Source: Longimicrobiaceae bacterium (GTDB lineage Bacteria; Gemmatimonadota; Gemmatimonadetes; Longimicrobiales; Longimicrobiaceae). Taken from it: a stretch of DNA of 56,990 nt. This document shows positions 36,983 to 47,919 of this stretch, in pieces. Below the pieces are notes generated by a model. It had not been told where the DNA came from. It was given only the letters and a program-made list of their open reading frames with translations, and made no database searches. The stretch lies in NCBI GenBank assembly GCA_030447645.1, contig JAUJOM010000009.1:72575-129564 (forward strand), in the 5' to 3' direction. Numbering within the stretch: position 1 is the stretch's first letter; every line of letters begins with the position of its first letter. The position numbers were made by a program, and so were the translations under genes.

Positions 36983-37299
36983 AGAGGAGATTAAGAAGTC
37001 CGGAGCCGTGGACGCATGGGAGGTGCTGCGCAAGACAGGAACGTACTTGAGCTCTTCGCGAAAGCTACTCGGGAGCCCCGTGCGCATGACTCGTCGCGGG
37101 CGGAGTAGCATCTATTTGGACGACACCCCGGTCGTAATCGTTGACGGGGTCGCCTGATCGACTTTCGTGCGCTTCGCAGATTCGTGTGCAAGCCATTTCG
37201 ACAGTTCGGATCTTGACCGGCGTGGAGGCTCCGGCTTGGCACGGCAACAGTGCAGGCGGTGGAGCCATTGTGATTGAGACCACGTCGGGACCAGAATGA
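36854..37299 (+). CDS. Stand-alone TonB-plug-domain lipoprotein 1, frameshifted
   Basis: It starts at ATG 36854 behind GGAGGG. After correcting about three single-base indels the product is about 148 residues. The lipoprotein signal reads MLSSRLPLLNPLVVLSILL then STGACG. A domain like the plug of SusC/RagA receptors follows: ITAEEIKKSGAVDAWEVLRK, SIYLDDTPVVIVDG, ISTVRILTGVEAPAWHGNSA, GGGAIVIETT, stop at 37297-37299. No barrel follows. One indel is a TT versus TTT difference from copy 2. It converges on susD copy 1 across a hairpin. I infer a lipid-anchored plug-like protein of unknown role. Confidence 0.7.
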
Positions 37300-37326
37300 C
37301 GGGTATTGCTGCCTTCACGCCAACCA

Positions 37327-37359
37327 CAAGGGGGAGACGCTTACCGCGCCTCCCCCTTG
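37327..37359. terminator. Bidirectional terminator between plug gene 1 and susD 1
   Basis: Perfect 10 bp arms CAAGGGGGAG (37327-37336) and CTCCCCCTTG (37350-37359) with a 13 nt loop, placed between two convergent genes. Confidence 0.65.
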
Positions 37360-37412
37360 TTGCATCCTGATTGGCTGGCTGGAGAGAAACCCCAGCGCTC
37401 GGTCAGGAAAGC

Positions 37413-38774
37413 CTACGCCGTGCGAGTGTTACACTGACTGGCATCGAACGACTCGTTGTTCTCCTCGTCCACCGGCACCGGGAAGGTTACGTCCTGCCCG
37501 TAAGTGCCGCCCTTGAAGAACGCACCCGTGGGGAACACCGCCTCGCTGTTACGCCCGTACTGCCGGATAAGACGGCGTAGATCACCCAACCGGTGGGAGG
37601 TAGAGTACATGAGGAAGGCACGCTCGCGGAACAAGAGGTTGACGTTTCCTCCTGCAGCCGTAACGTCCGCAGCGGTCAGAGCCGTCAGCGAGCTGCCCGC
37701 GAAGGCCGCGCGCGCTGCGTTGATCCTCGTCAGGAAGGTGGCCGCGTCGTTGGCGCGCAGCGCCGCCTCCGCCTCGATTAGCCGCGCTTCCAGGCCGCTC
37801 GCAAGCGTGATCGGAGCGGAACGGTTGGGATACTTCCGCAGTGTGAAGTGCGGGGTGGAGCGGTCGAATCCGACACCCGTGCGAGTGTTCGGGACACGCG
37901 CCTGATCTTCACGGAAGGGAAGGCCGTTGCCGCCCTCCCGGTTTGAGATCGACCAACGCTTCACGATGGTATTGAAGACGAAGACGCCGTTGTTCTGCCG
38001 CCCGCTGTTCTCGGAGTGCGTGATGTTGTAAACGAAGCCAACCGGAACGTCTCTCACCGCCGTCGCCGCGTCCGCGAGCCGACCCAGGTTGAGCAGGGCC
38101 CGTCCGCGTCCGACCCGCGCGAGGTTGATCTGATCCGCACTGTTGGCGGTGGTCGCCGCGGCGAGTGCCGCGTCGAACCGAGCGAGCGCCCGCTGGAAAA
38201 TCTGCGTGGTGTTCTCCGGCGCGCCGAAAGTGAAGGTGCCGTCCGCGTTGGCCGTGCTGAACGGCACCCCGGAGCAGTAGTTTTCACCGGTGAGGATGTA
38301 GGTGTACCCTGCCAGATTGAGAACTTCCGCATGCCCCGCAGTGTTCGCGCCGAACTGCGTGAACAGGTCCGCACCTCTCTCCGCCGTAGTGCGAGCTCGC
38401 ATCAGATTACGGAACACGATCTGCATGGTGGCGTTGTCCACTGCGATACTTCGCTGGTCCACCTCCACGCGGGTCGGGAAAGTTCCTGAGGCGAGCCATT
38501 CGTCGGCCAGCAGGCCACTGGTGAGGACCTGCCCCTCCGTACCGCTCGTACCGCTGAAAGCAACGGCGAAGTCACCGATGGAAGCTGCCCGGACCGAGGG
38601 AAGCCCCTCCGCGTTTTGGATGCTGGCCGGCAGCACCACGTCCGGATCGTCTACGTTCAAGATCTTGTCTGTGTTGCACGCGGCAAGCGGTAACACGATC
38701 GCCGCCACCAGAGCAGGAACCTGCTGGAGGGGCCTGAGGCCCCTCCCAGCTGTTTGCTTGAATTTATACGCCAT
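37413..38774 (-). CDS. SusD/RagB-family lipoprotein 1
   Basis: 453 residues from ATG 38774. The signal peptide ends in a lipobox (LPLAACNTD, Cys about 33). The mature part shows SusD-like features: KILNVDDPDVV at the N-terminus, TPR-like helices (NLARVGRGRALLNLGRLADA), and a late LIEAEAALRANDAATFLTRI block. RERAFLMYSTSHRLGDLRRL and a C-terminal PVPVDEENNESFD close it. SusD proteins sit over the SusC barrel as a substrate-binding lid. Substrate is not predictable. An upstream TTG at 38789 overlaps the susC stop. It lies 12 bp after susC 1 and converges on plug gene 1. Confidence 0.85.
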   Translation of the reverse strand: MAYKFKQTAGRGLRPLQQVPALVAAIVLPLAACNTDKILNVDDPDVVLPASIQNAEGLPSVRAASIGDFAVAFSGTSGTEGQVLTSGLLADEWLASGTFPTRVEVDQRSIAVDNATMQIVFRNLMRARTTAERGADLFTQFGANTAGHAEVLNLAGYTYILTGENYCSGVPFSTANADGTFTFGAPENTTQIFQRALARFDAALAAATTANSADQINLARVGRGRALLNLGRLADAATAVRDVPVGFVYNITHSENSGRQNNGVFVFNTIVKRWSISNREGGNGLPFREDQARVPNTRTGVGFDRSTPHFTLRKYPNRSAPITLASGLEARLIEAEAALRANDAATFLTRINAARAAFAGSSLTALTAADVTAAGGNVNLLFRERAFLMYSTSHRLGDLRRLIRQYGRNSEAVFPTGAFFKGGTYGQDVTFPVPVDEENNESFDASQCNTRTA

Positions 38775-38785
38775 AGTATGAGTGC

Positions 38786-41761
38786 TCAAAAGTTGAAGTT
38801 GACGCGAGCCGTGAAGTACTTTACCGGGGGCTGCGTCAGGAAGTCGAACGAGCTGAAGTTCGACTGGCCGCCACCATTGAGTTCCGGATCGAAACCGGAG
38901 TAATCGGTCCAGGTTTTCAGGTTGCGCCCGGCGAGTGTCAGGCCAAGGCCGCGCACACCCAGCCGCTGGTTGAAGCTTTCCGGAACCATGAAGGTAACGG
39001 CAGCTTCACGCCACTTCACGAAATCCGCATCCTCGAAGTACCCATCGACGCTTCCCATGAGGACTGCGATGGCGCGTGCCTGCTCGTCGAGGGGCGAGTT
39101 CCGGTTTTGAATCGTCTCGCAGTTGAAGAACGCGGTGCAGCGGAAGCGCTCCGTGCTGTTGAACAGCTTGTGGCCGCCCTTGTAGTCGAAGAGCGTAGAC
39201 AACTTCACCACGTTGAAGAGGGTCGCGTTCGTCTGAAATGACAGCTCCCGAGTCGGGAACGGGGTGCCGCGGTACTCAGCGGAGTCGCCAAGCACGACCT
39301 CGCACTCCGGCCCGCCTGCTAGGCGCGGCGCCCCGGGGCAATTCACGCGGCTGATCAGGCCGTCGCCATTATTGTCCGCGAAGCTTACGAGCGGCCGCGC
39401 CCAGTAGCCGCCCAGCGGGTATCCTGGGGAGTGGCGCTGCGAGTTTCCGCCCAGGCCGAAGATGATGGGTGAGATCCCCTCGCCCAGCTCTAGCAGTTCG
39501 TTGCGGGTCGTGGTACCCGTGAAGGTCACGTCCAGCCTGGCCCGGTCCGTATCGAACAGGTCGGCGTTGAGACGGCCTTCCACGCCCTGATTCCGCACGC
39601 GGCCGATATTCTCGAACCGGGTGGCAGCAACCCCGAGTGACGGGGCCGTATTGCGCGCGATGAGCGCGTCGCTGGAGGTCTTTTGATAGGCGGTGACTTC
39701 GAGTCCGATGCGGTTCTCCAGAATGCCAGCATCAAAGCCAGCTTCGTACTCGGAGGACCGCTCCGGCCTGAGGCTCACATTGCCCAAACCACCGGCCGTG
39801 AAGCCGGGAACGTCGTTCCCCGCCACGCTGACCGCCACCGGATTGAAAAACTCGAATGCGTCACGGAAGCCAGGACGCAGTCCCGACTGCCCGTAAGCCG
39901 CACGCAAGCGGAAGTTGCTGAAGACCTGCGGGAACCATGCCTCTTCGCCGATGACCCACGAAGCGCTGAGCGCCGGGTAGTACGCAATCCCGAAATCCTG
40001 GCCAAAGGCGTTGTTGTCGTCCGCGCGAACGGTGCCTGTGATGAAGTAGCGATCAGCAAAGGCGAACTGCTGCGAAACGAGACCGCCAATCGTGCGGTTG
40101 TCAAGGAACGACTCACTCACCGCGAAGCGGGCGTTGGTCCCGGAAAGCGTACTGGTACCCGCGAGCAGCTTGGCGCCGAATGCCTCCGTTCCCCTGGCTT
40201 CCTCACGGCTGAACTGCAGGCCTGTGGTGGTGGTCGAAACGATGGACTCGCTCAGGCTGAACGTACCAGTACCGGCGAGGTTGGCCGTGTAGTTGGCAAC
40301 CCGGATGCGATTGGAGCTCCGCTGCCCTTCCGGTAGCGAGCCGAAGTTGACTCTCTCTGGCGGAATGGTTTCGTTGTCGTGCCGGTTGAGCAGGTCAAGG
40401 CCCGTCTGTGACGTGATATTCAACCACGACAGCGGCTGCCACCTGGCGGTAGCGCCGGAGGTGAGGCGGTCGATCTCCTGCCGGGTGTCAATGGCGAAGA
40501 TTTCCGACGGTGGCGAGTTTACGTATCCGCGGGTGGTCGGGTTGTCGAACGCCGATCCCAGCAAGCCGCCCGACACGAGCCCGAGAATGTTGTTGTCGTT
40601 CTGCGGGAGCGACAGGTCGCTGGTGAGATAGCCGGTATTCACGGTCACATCGAGGTTCTCACGCAGCTGCCCGCTGATGTTGGCGCGAAGGTTGACGCGC
40701 TGCAATTCGCTGACCTCGTAAATCCCGTTCTCGTTTTCGAAGTCGCCCGACAGGTAATAGGTGGCGGTTTCACCGCCGCCCTGCACCCCAAGGCCGTACT
40801 TCTGCCGGCTGCCATCACGGAAGGGGCTGACTTCCTTGATCGGGTTGAAGGAAGCCAGCGAATCCGCCACCGGGGTGCACAGCCGGCGTGCCTGGAAATC
40901 AATGTTGCAGTTGGTCGTTCGGGCGCCGGTGCTGGTACGGCCGATCTGCGCGAAGTTGGCAGGGTAGTTGGTCCGCTCGTGAATCGTGCCGCCCTCGGCG
41001 TACGCGTTCCACTGCGTCGTCCCAGCCCTACCCTTTTTGGTGGTGATCTGGATCACGCCATTGGCGGCGGCGGTACCATAAAGGGCGGCCGCTGCGGGCC
41101 CCTTCAGGATCTCGAGGTTCTCGATGTCCTCAGGGTTGATGTCGTTCAGGCGCGAAGGCGACTGCCCGCCCACACCGATCGTGTTCGAGTTAGCATTGTT
41201 GTTGTTGCGGTCACCGTCCACGAGACGCAGCGGCTCGGTGGAAAGGGAGAGACTGTTCGATCCGCGGATCCGGACACGGGCACCGGTTCCGTGGTCCCAC
41301 CGCCTGCAGCACGGCGATGCCCGCGCTACGCCCGTTAAGCACGGAGGCAAGGTTCGGTGTTGCCGCGAGCGGAACGTCCCGTGACGCTGATGGTTTGCTA
41401 ACTGAGTTTCCGACTTCGCGCTGCTGCTGCGTCTGCCCTGTCAAAAATATCAGACCCGGGCTACGTCCCCAGCGCCAGCGCGTCTGGGCGCAGGGCGTTG
41501 CCAAGTCCGAGCACGTCGCCTGCTGTCACCACCATATCCCCGTCCGATCAGGCGTTACCGCCATTGGCAACGCGCCCGGATCGGCACTTCTGCATCCGCC
41601 GTCCGCGTTCGCGCCCTGCACCTGAATAGCCATTACCCGCCGCCAGGGCTGCCAACGGATCTGTCACCCGGCCGGTGATCGTGCCCGTCTGCTGGGCCTG
41701 ACCCCACGGGAATTGCGGCTACTGCAATCAGCACTGCAAGCAGCCAACGGAAATTGCTCAT
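38786..41761 (-). CDS. SusC/RagA-family TonB-dependent outer-membrane receptor 1, N-terminus frameshifted
   Basis: It starts at ATG 41761 (AAAGGAGGGGA upstream) with signal peptide MSNFRWLLAVLIAVAAIPVG and ends in ARVNFNF, a typical barrel C-terminus. From about 41330 down, one clean frame of some 850 residues carries the plug (RIRGSNSLSLSTEPL; LEILKGPAAAALYGTAAANG) and the barrel. Between 41330 and 41690 the carboxypeptidase-regulatory-like domain is broken into several frames (TGTITGRVTD; VVTAGDVLGLGNAL; REVGNSVS). SusC moves a ligand delivered by SusD using TonB. The pair is followed by susD 1 at 12 bp. Confidence 0.85.
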
Positions 41762-42552
41762 TAGAAGTCCCCTCCTTTGACCGCTGTGATAGAGACTGAT
41801 ACAGGCCGGATTCTGCTCCGCTCGGCGGGAATACATCCACGCCGCGAGAGAATAGCGGCAGAATTCAGGTTCTGCACCTCCTTTGCAGGTCGCTTGCATG
41901 CGGACAGTACTAGGTTCAGCGGAACAGGTTCTACGTCACGCTGCAATGAATTTCTAAGTCTGCGGATCAAAGCTGAACGTAATTCGCCCGCGGCGTGGCG
42001 TCAACCGTCTGCCACCGTTGCCCCATGTATTCGGGGTTTCGTCCTGCGTAGTGAGTAAATCGTCCCTTTCACTGATTGACGGAGCAGCTCCACGTCCTGG
42101 GTCACAAACGGTTCTACTGGGCTGCCAGTAGCGAGTGAACGTGCTTCCCTTTGCGGAAGGATTTCTTGAACAGCCGCGGCGGGCGCAGACGGGTTAAGAT
42201 TTGGGCAGATAGGAGATTACCCGAAAGCTCCTTCGCGGGAATGGGAGTTTATCGAGGAGAACCGGATTCTTACCCGAAGCAGGCGGATACCACTCCTCCC
42301 CCGGTCACACTGTTCGTCCAAACTCCTTTCGCCTTTCGTCCCTGACACATGCCCCCGAGATTTCTTCGATTCCTCGCAAGCGATGTAGCAACTTGCGCGG
42401 GGAGATTCTTAGAATGCCCAGTGCCAACCAAATTGCGGAAGTCTGGCTGAGCCGCGTAGCCAACGGGTCGCGAGTGGTAGACACGAGAACAGGCGTCACA
42501 CTAGGCAGTCCTGCAACTAGGACCAGGCATGGTTCATAAAAAAGTGGACAGT
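41762..42552. other. Intergenic region between the two SusCD/plug units
   Basis: About 790 bp, visibly less GC-rich than its surroundings. No convincing coding frame, tRNA or repeat is seen. It must contain the susC 1 promoter on the minus strand; a second AAAGGAGG lies near 41873-41880, but the frame behind it has no support. Confidence 0.5.
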
Positions 42553-42830
42553 AAGGTTGTGCCTGCAAGTACGTACGGTATATTAGAAGGTGTGTGGCCG
42601 GGCACCTGTAAACCGCCCGTTCAGCATTCCCGCTGTCGTGGACCTTCGGTGCTGCACGCCGTCGTAGCAGCGGTTTCATCTCACCCCCTTGGAGGTCCCA
42701 TGCTCTCTTCCCGCTTGCCGCTCCTCAACCCGCTCGTCGTGCTTTCGATCCTGCTCTCGACAGGTGCGTGCGGTACTCTCAGGCCGGGAACCACCAGGGC
42801 GGGGACCGCACCAGGACGCGTAATCACCGC
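42553..42830 (+). repeat. Leader repeat, copy 2
   Basis: Second copy of the leader repeat at 36706-36982. Differences are about 14 scattered substitutions or one-base indels; two of the indels are homopolymer length differences. Confidence 0.85.
42557..42584 (+). promoter_or_regulatory. Putative promoter of plug-lipoprotein gene 2
   Basis: TTGTGC (42557-42562) and TATATT (42579-42584) with a 16 bp spacer, identical boxes to copy 1. Confidence 0.5.
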
Positions 42831-43157
42831 TGAGCGGATTGCGCGCTCAGGGGCCACCAATGCCTGGGGAGGCACTCCGCAGGAGCAGTACTCATCTGCT
42901 GGTACGCGAAAATTCCGCGGTGAACAGGCCAGGATCTCCCACCGTGGACCCAACAGTCTGCTGCTCAGCAACGAAGTGCTTGTTATCGTGGACGGCATCC
43001 ATCTGACTGATTGGACTTACCTGCGGAAATTCCCGCCGCTTCCATCGCTTACATCCGGATCATGTCGGGTCCGCAGGGTACAGTCCAATACGGCACCCCC
43101 GCGGGCAACGGGGTGATCGTGGTGAGTACGGCGGTGCCAAATCTCCGGGGTATCTGA
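42700..43157 (+). CDS. Stand-alone TonB-plug-domain lipoprotein 2, frameshifted
   Basis: ATG 42700 with GGAGG upstream. The same lipoprotein signal as copy 1 (ILLSTGACGTLR) is followed by a diverged plug-like domain: ITAERIARSGATNAWG, ISHRGPNSLLLSNEVLVIVD, then after a one-base shift near 43045 AASIAYIRIMSGPQGTVQYG and NGVIVVSTAVPNLRG, stop TGA 43155-43157. About 152 residues. The pattern RG...LVIVDGI...I.IMSGP....YG...GNGVIVV is that of SusC-type plugs without the barrel. It converges on susD 2 across a hairpin, exactly as copy 1 does on susD 1. Confidence 0.7.
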
Positions 43158-43187
43158 TCCTCACTGCATAGGACATTCGGAAACAAG

Positions 43188-43217
43188 TGAGGGGGCGCTG
43201 ATCTCAGCACCCCCTCA
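43188..43217. terminator. Bidirectional terminator between plug gene 2 and susD 2
   Basis: TGAGGGGG-C-GCTGA pairs with TCAGC-A-CCCCCTCA around a two-base loop, with one internal mismatch. Same location as the copy 1 hairpin, between convergent genes. Confidence 0.6.
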
Positions 43218-43253
43218 TCTTGTACTATACTCAGCCGATTACCGCACCGGCAC

Positions 43254-44714
43254 TCAGGGCTGGGTCAGAACGCACCCTGCCGGATCGAACTGCGGATTGT
43301 TCACTTCCTGGAACGGAACCGGGAAGTTGACCTCGCTCCCGTAAACTCCGCCACGGATGTACGCCCCTACAGGAAATACGGTGTTCGTGCCGCGGCCGTA
43401 TCCTCGCCCTGTGAGGTCGGACGCGACAGACGCCGCAGATCCCCCAGGCGGGTGCCCGTGTTGTACAGCGCCAGAACGCGCGCTCCTGGAACATCAGGTT
43501 TACACGCGCATCCGCACTTCCTGGATCAGTAAGTGGAGCAAGCGCACCGAAGTCGGTCGCCGTCGAGCCTGTGTTGGCACGTGCTCGCGTGAGAGCAGTC
43601 GCATACGTAGCGGGGTAGCGCACCGTCATCAAAGCGGTGACGTTGGCACGCAGGGCATTAAGCCGTTGCAGCCAAAGCGCGGTGTTCCCTGCCTGCAGCG
43701 CTGCCTCAGCCTCGATCAAGCGCGCCTCCACGCCGGACGCGAGCGGCACGTCGGTGTCGAAGCTTTGGTACAACTGGTTCTTGAACTGCGGGATGTTAGC
43801 ATCGAACCCGGGCGTCGGACCCGTCCAGGGAAGGCGCGCATCCCGTGCGGAGCGGAATGGTGCGCCGTTGGTTCCTTCCCGGTCGGACACCGAGTAGCGC
43901 CGTTGTCCTGCAGCGCAAGATCGGATTGAACTGCCGGCCGGAATTGGCGGAGTGGTCGACGAAGAAAACGAAGTTGTCCGGCACGCCTGCGACCGCAGCC
44001 GCTGCTTCCTGGAACTTGCCCTGGTTGAGCAGCGCCCTGCCCCTGCCCACCCGGGCAAGGTTGTTGGTGGATTGCACACCCAGCGCTTCATTGAAGCGGA
44101 CCACGGCCGAGTCGAACACCTGCAGGGTACCCACGCCCGTACCGTAACCAGTCCCCGTGAGGTCTGGTGCGCCGGTCTCCGTGGTGCGACTGAATGGGAT
44201 GTTTCCCGCAGAAGCCTTCCGCCAGCGCGGTGTAGGTGTATCCCTCCAGGCTCAGCAGCTCGGCGCGGCGCAGATCGTTGGGGGTGGGGCTGAGTCGGGC
44301 GACCGCGTCCGAAGCGACCTTCAACGTCCGTCGGGCTTGTTGCAAAACTGAATGCCCCATCCGACGTGTTCCCGGACCCGAGGGGAACTGCGCGCGCTGA
44401 TCGGTGACGGCGCGCGTGGGGAAGGTGTCCGACGTGTAGGCTTCTCGTCGCTGAGCAGCGCCACCACCGAGAGGAACGAGTCCCCGCCGGGTCCACTGTA
44501 CCCCACCTGGAAGTCACCGATCGCGCCGGCGATCAGGGTGGGAAGCCCGGCCACGGTGTTGAGCGTTTCCGGCGAGGCGAAGGTGGGGTCGTCAACCTGC
44601 AGCAGCTCCTCGGTGTCACAGGCAGCCAGCGGCAGCATCAGAGCCCCTCCCAGCACGGCCAGCCGGGGGAGGGGCCATTGGCGGCCCTCCGGCGGGTTTT
44701 TGAGATTTCGTCAT
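43254..44714 (-). CDS. SusD/RagB-family lipoprotein 2, frameshifted
   Basis: ATG 44714 (MTKSQKPAGG) leads through an indel in a C run near 44660 to the lipobox LMLPLAACDTEELLQ. Then, in changing frames, come VDDPTFASPETLNTVAGLPT, ARVGRGRALLNQGKFQEAAA, LIEAEAALQAGNTALWLQRL and NLMFQERAF, ending PAGCVLTQP with TGA at 43254-43256. Segment order and spacing match susD 1, so this is a paralogue. At least four frame changes occur. It lies 17 bp after susC 2. Confidence 0.78.
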
Positions 44715-44731
44715 CTATGTCCTTGTTCTTA

Positions 44732-47700
44732 TCAGAAGTTGAAGTCCAACCGGGCCGTGAAGTAAGCGCACGGGCGGCTGTGTGTTGAACTCGGACTGAC
44801 CAAAGTTCGCACTGCCACCGCCGGTGTTGATCTCCGGGTCCAGGCCGCTGTAATCGGTCCAGGTCCGCAGGTTACGCCCCGAAAGCGTAAGGCTGGCACC
44901 TTCCAAGCGCGGAATCCGCGTGAAAGTGCCGGCGGCACGCCAGCGTCAGGGATGCTTCCCGCCGCTTGATGAACTCCGCATCCTCGATGTAGCCGGCATT
45001 GGTCCCAGGAAGCGGCTGGCGATGAAGCGGGCCTGCTCGTCGAGTGAAGCATCCGGATTGAACACCGCTTCGCAACCACCCTGCGCGGTCGGCCGGGTAG
45101 CCGCGGCCACCCCGTGTGAAGCCGGTACCGCAGCGGAACGATTCCGTGTTGTTGTTCTGCCTCATTCCGGCGCGGCGCTCGAACAGCGTGTTCAACGTGA
45201 CGTACTTGAAGAGCGTCAGATCCGCCGTTACCGACTGCGTGTTGGTTGGCAACGCGTTCCCAGGAAAATCTCCGGGATGGTGTCCGTAATCCGTTCTCCC
45301 GCGAGGTTGGTACGCTGCGGTGAACTTGTCCGTGTCGAAGGTCACCTCGCTGAGAGACAGCTTCCCATCGCCGTTGGCGTCATTGAACTTGTAAGGCCGC
45401 TGGAAGAAGGATCCCGCGGGAGAGCCTTCCTGGTGCCGCCGCTGCGCACCGAAGATGATCGGCTGGATTCCAGCACCCAGCTCCTCGATCCGGTTGCTCA
45501 GGTTAGTGGCGGACAGACGCAGGTTCAGCCTTGCACGATCCGCGTCGAATACACGTGCGTTCACGCCCAGCTCGGTTCCTGATTACGAATGCTCCCCAGG
45601 TTGGTAAAGATGCTCCCCGTCGCGGCCAGCTCCCCGGTCAGGCCGAAGGAAGGCGCCAGCGGAGCGGAGATCAGCGCATCGCGGGACTGCTTGTTGAAGT
45701 AGGTGAGGTCAGCCCCGATACGGTCGTTGAACAATCCCAGGTCGAAGCCGAACTCGTATTCCCGCGTCCGCTCAGGCCGGAGGTTCGGGTTGCCGATGCT
45801 CCGCAGTCGAACCGCGGACACCTCGTTGTTGCCAGTCCTGACCGCCACCGGGTCCAGCAGCGTTACCGCGTCCCGAAAGTTGGGACGAAGGCCGGAGGTG
45901 CCGACTGCCGTGCGCAACCGCAGGTTGCTCAGGAACCCGAGCTGTTCGGGAAAAACGGTTCGTCTGTAACTACCCAGGACAAGCTCGCGCTCGGGTAGTA
46001 GATGAAACCGAAGTCGGTACCGAACGCGCTGTTGTTGTCACCCCGGACGCTGCCGGCGACGAAGATGCGATCATTGAGCGCGAACTGTTGCTGCAGGAAA
46101 CCGCCAATCGTCCTCACCTCGGAGAAGCCCTCGCTGATTTCGAACAGGGAGCTGGCGGCAGCGCACGACCGGGTCCCTTCCACGATCCCGGACCCGAAGC
46201 AACGGGTGCTCTCTCGAAAAGTTCCGCGTGAAAGCACCACCAAGGGTGGTAGTGGAAACCAGGTTATCTCGCAGGTCGAACGTCGCTACCGCGGAGCCGT
46301 TCCCGGTGTAGGAGTAATTGTCGGCCCGCTGTGACTCACGACGGCCGTTTGTGAAGGAGGCCGCAATCGGCAGGCGCCCGGGCTGAACCGTCAGGAAGTC
46401 GTGCCGGCTGAAGTAGTCAGCCCGACGTTCACGTTCGTGGAAGCCAGGAAAGCGGCGTATAGGTGGTATTCGCCCCAGAAGGAAGCGGTCCACGTCCTGG
46501 TTGGTGACGATCTCACCAATGTCATTGACATTGAACCCGAACCCGTAGCTGGGGCGCTGACGCGGCAAAAACGGATCGTCAGCCCCCTCGGGGAGCTGCA
46601 CGGGTAGCCCGAGCAACCCATTGATCAGCGGGCTGAAGATGTTGTTGTCGTTGGGCTTTCAATGCCACGTAGCGGCGGAGATAGCCCGAGTTCATCTGTA
46701 TCCGGAGGTTTTTGCGCAGATTGGCATTCAGGTTTGCCCGCAGGTTGGTCTTGTCGAGCGTGTTGTAGCTGATGACACCCTCTTCGTCTTCGTTGTCCGC
46801 GGACAGGAAGTAGGTGACCCCCTCGGTACCACCAGACGCGCTCACGCCGAACTTACGCCGATTTCCATCCTGGAACGGGGTGAGCCCAGGAGTGCGCAGA
46901 GGATTAAAGGACAGCGTCAGATCCTGCCGGCAGAGCGGCTGCCCTGTGGCCGCCACGATGGTACCCGCGTCAATGTTGTTGCAGGTCGTATACGCTGGAG
47001 TGTTGATTCGGCCGGTGTTTGCTCCTTCCGTGAAGTAGATCGGAGCATTCGGATCGGTCGTGTTTCTCTGCAGCGTCACGAAGTTATCCGGGTAGGCGGT
47101 GCGCTCCTGAAGGGTTCCGCCCTCGGCATACGCCCGCCACTTCGCGCCTCCGACACGCCCACGCTTGGTGGTGATCAGCAGCACCCCATTCGCCGCGGCG
47201 GTACCGTACAGCGCGGACGCGGCGGGCCCCTTCAACACTTCGACGCTCTCCATGTCTTCCGGGTTCAGGTCGTTCAAGCGGGAAAAGTCCTGCCCACCGA
47301 CACCCAGTCCCCCCGTAGAATTGCTGAAGAGCACGCCGTCCACGTAGATCAGCGGCTCGTTGGAGAGCGAAAGGCTGTTAGCGCCACGAATGCGGATGCG
47401 CTGCGAGGTTCCCGTGCTGCCGGCAACACCCTGCAGGTTCACGCCCGCCGTACGGCCGGTGAGCACGTCGGCCACGTTCCTGATCGGCCCCTGCGGAATG
47501 TCAGCAACGGTGATCGACGTCACGTTCGCGCCCGACTCGACTTTGCGTTCGGCGCGCCCGGTGATCGCGTTGACCACGATCCCCTCCAGCTCGGTCGCCG
47601 TCTCAGTGAGCCGGAAGTCGACGGTGGCGGTCTGGCCGGCGGCGACGGTGACCGGCCGCGTCTGGCCAGCACGCCCAACCAGCGAGGCGGTCACGGTTCG

Positions 47701-47919
47701 CGGTCCCACTGGAACCCCACGAATGGTGTACCGTCCCTGGGCGTCCGTATTGGAACGCGCCTCGGTCCCGGTTACCAGAACGATAACGGATCCGAGTGGC
47801 CGGCCTGTGACCGCATCCACTACCTGGCCGGTGATTGTGCCCGTCTGCTGGGCCTCGACCCCGACGGGAATTGCGGCTACTGCAATCAGCACTGCAAGCA
47901 GCCAACGTAATTTGCTCAT
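44732..47919 (-). CDS. SusC/RagA-family TonB-dependent outer-membrane receptor 2, frameshifted in the barrel
   Basis: ATG 47919 with AGGAGG nine bases upstream. Signal peptide MSKLRWLLAVLIAVAAIPVG is nearly identical to that of susC 1. A carboxypeptidase-regulatory-like domain (residues 25-105; TGTITGQVVDAVTGRPLGSV) and the plug (about 130-250; LTGRTAGVNLQG, RIRGANSLSLSNEPLIYVDG, VEVLKGPAASALYGTAAANG) follow. The barrel then continues in several frames to YFTARLDFNF. The first ~430 residues are unbroken. After 46680 there are multiple one-base shifts. It is the paralogue of susC 1 and shares its signal-peptide DNA almost exactly. Confidence 0.82.

Noticed and set aside
36689..37111. Minus-strand open frame across leader repeat copy 1, mirrored at 42305-42679
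   Set aside because: The similarity between the two frames comes from the leader repeat itself. They run antisense to the promoter, RBS and lipoprotein signal, and have no domain pattern of their own.
36706..42830. Insertion sequence or transposon flanked by the leader repeats
   Set aside because: No transposase, terminal inverted repeats or target-site duplications are visible. The repeats are direct, cover promoter plus coding sequence, and fit a tandem gene duplication.
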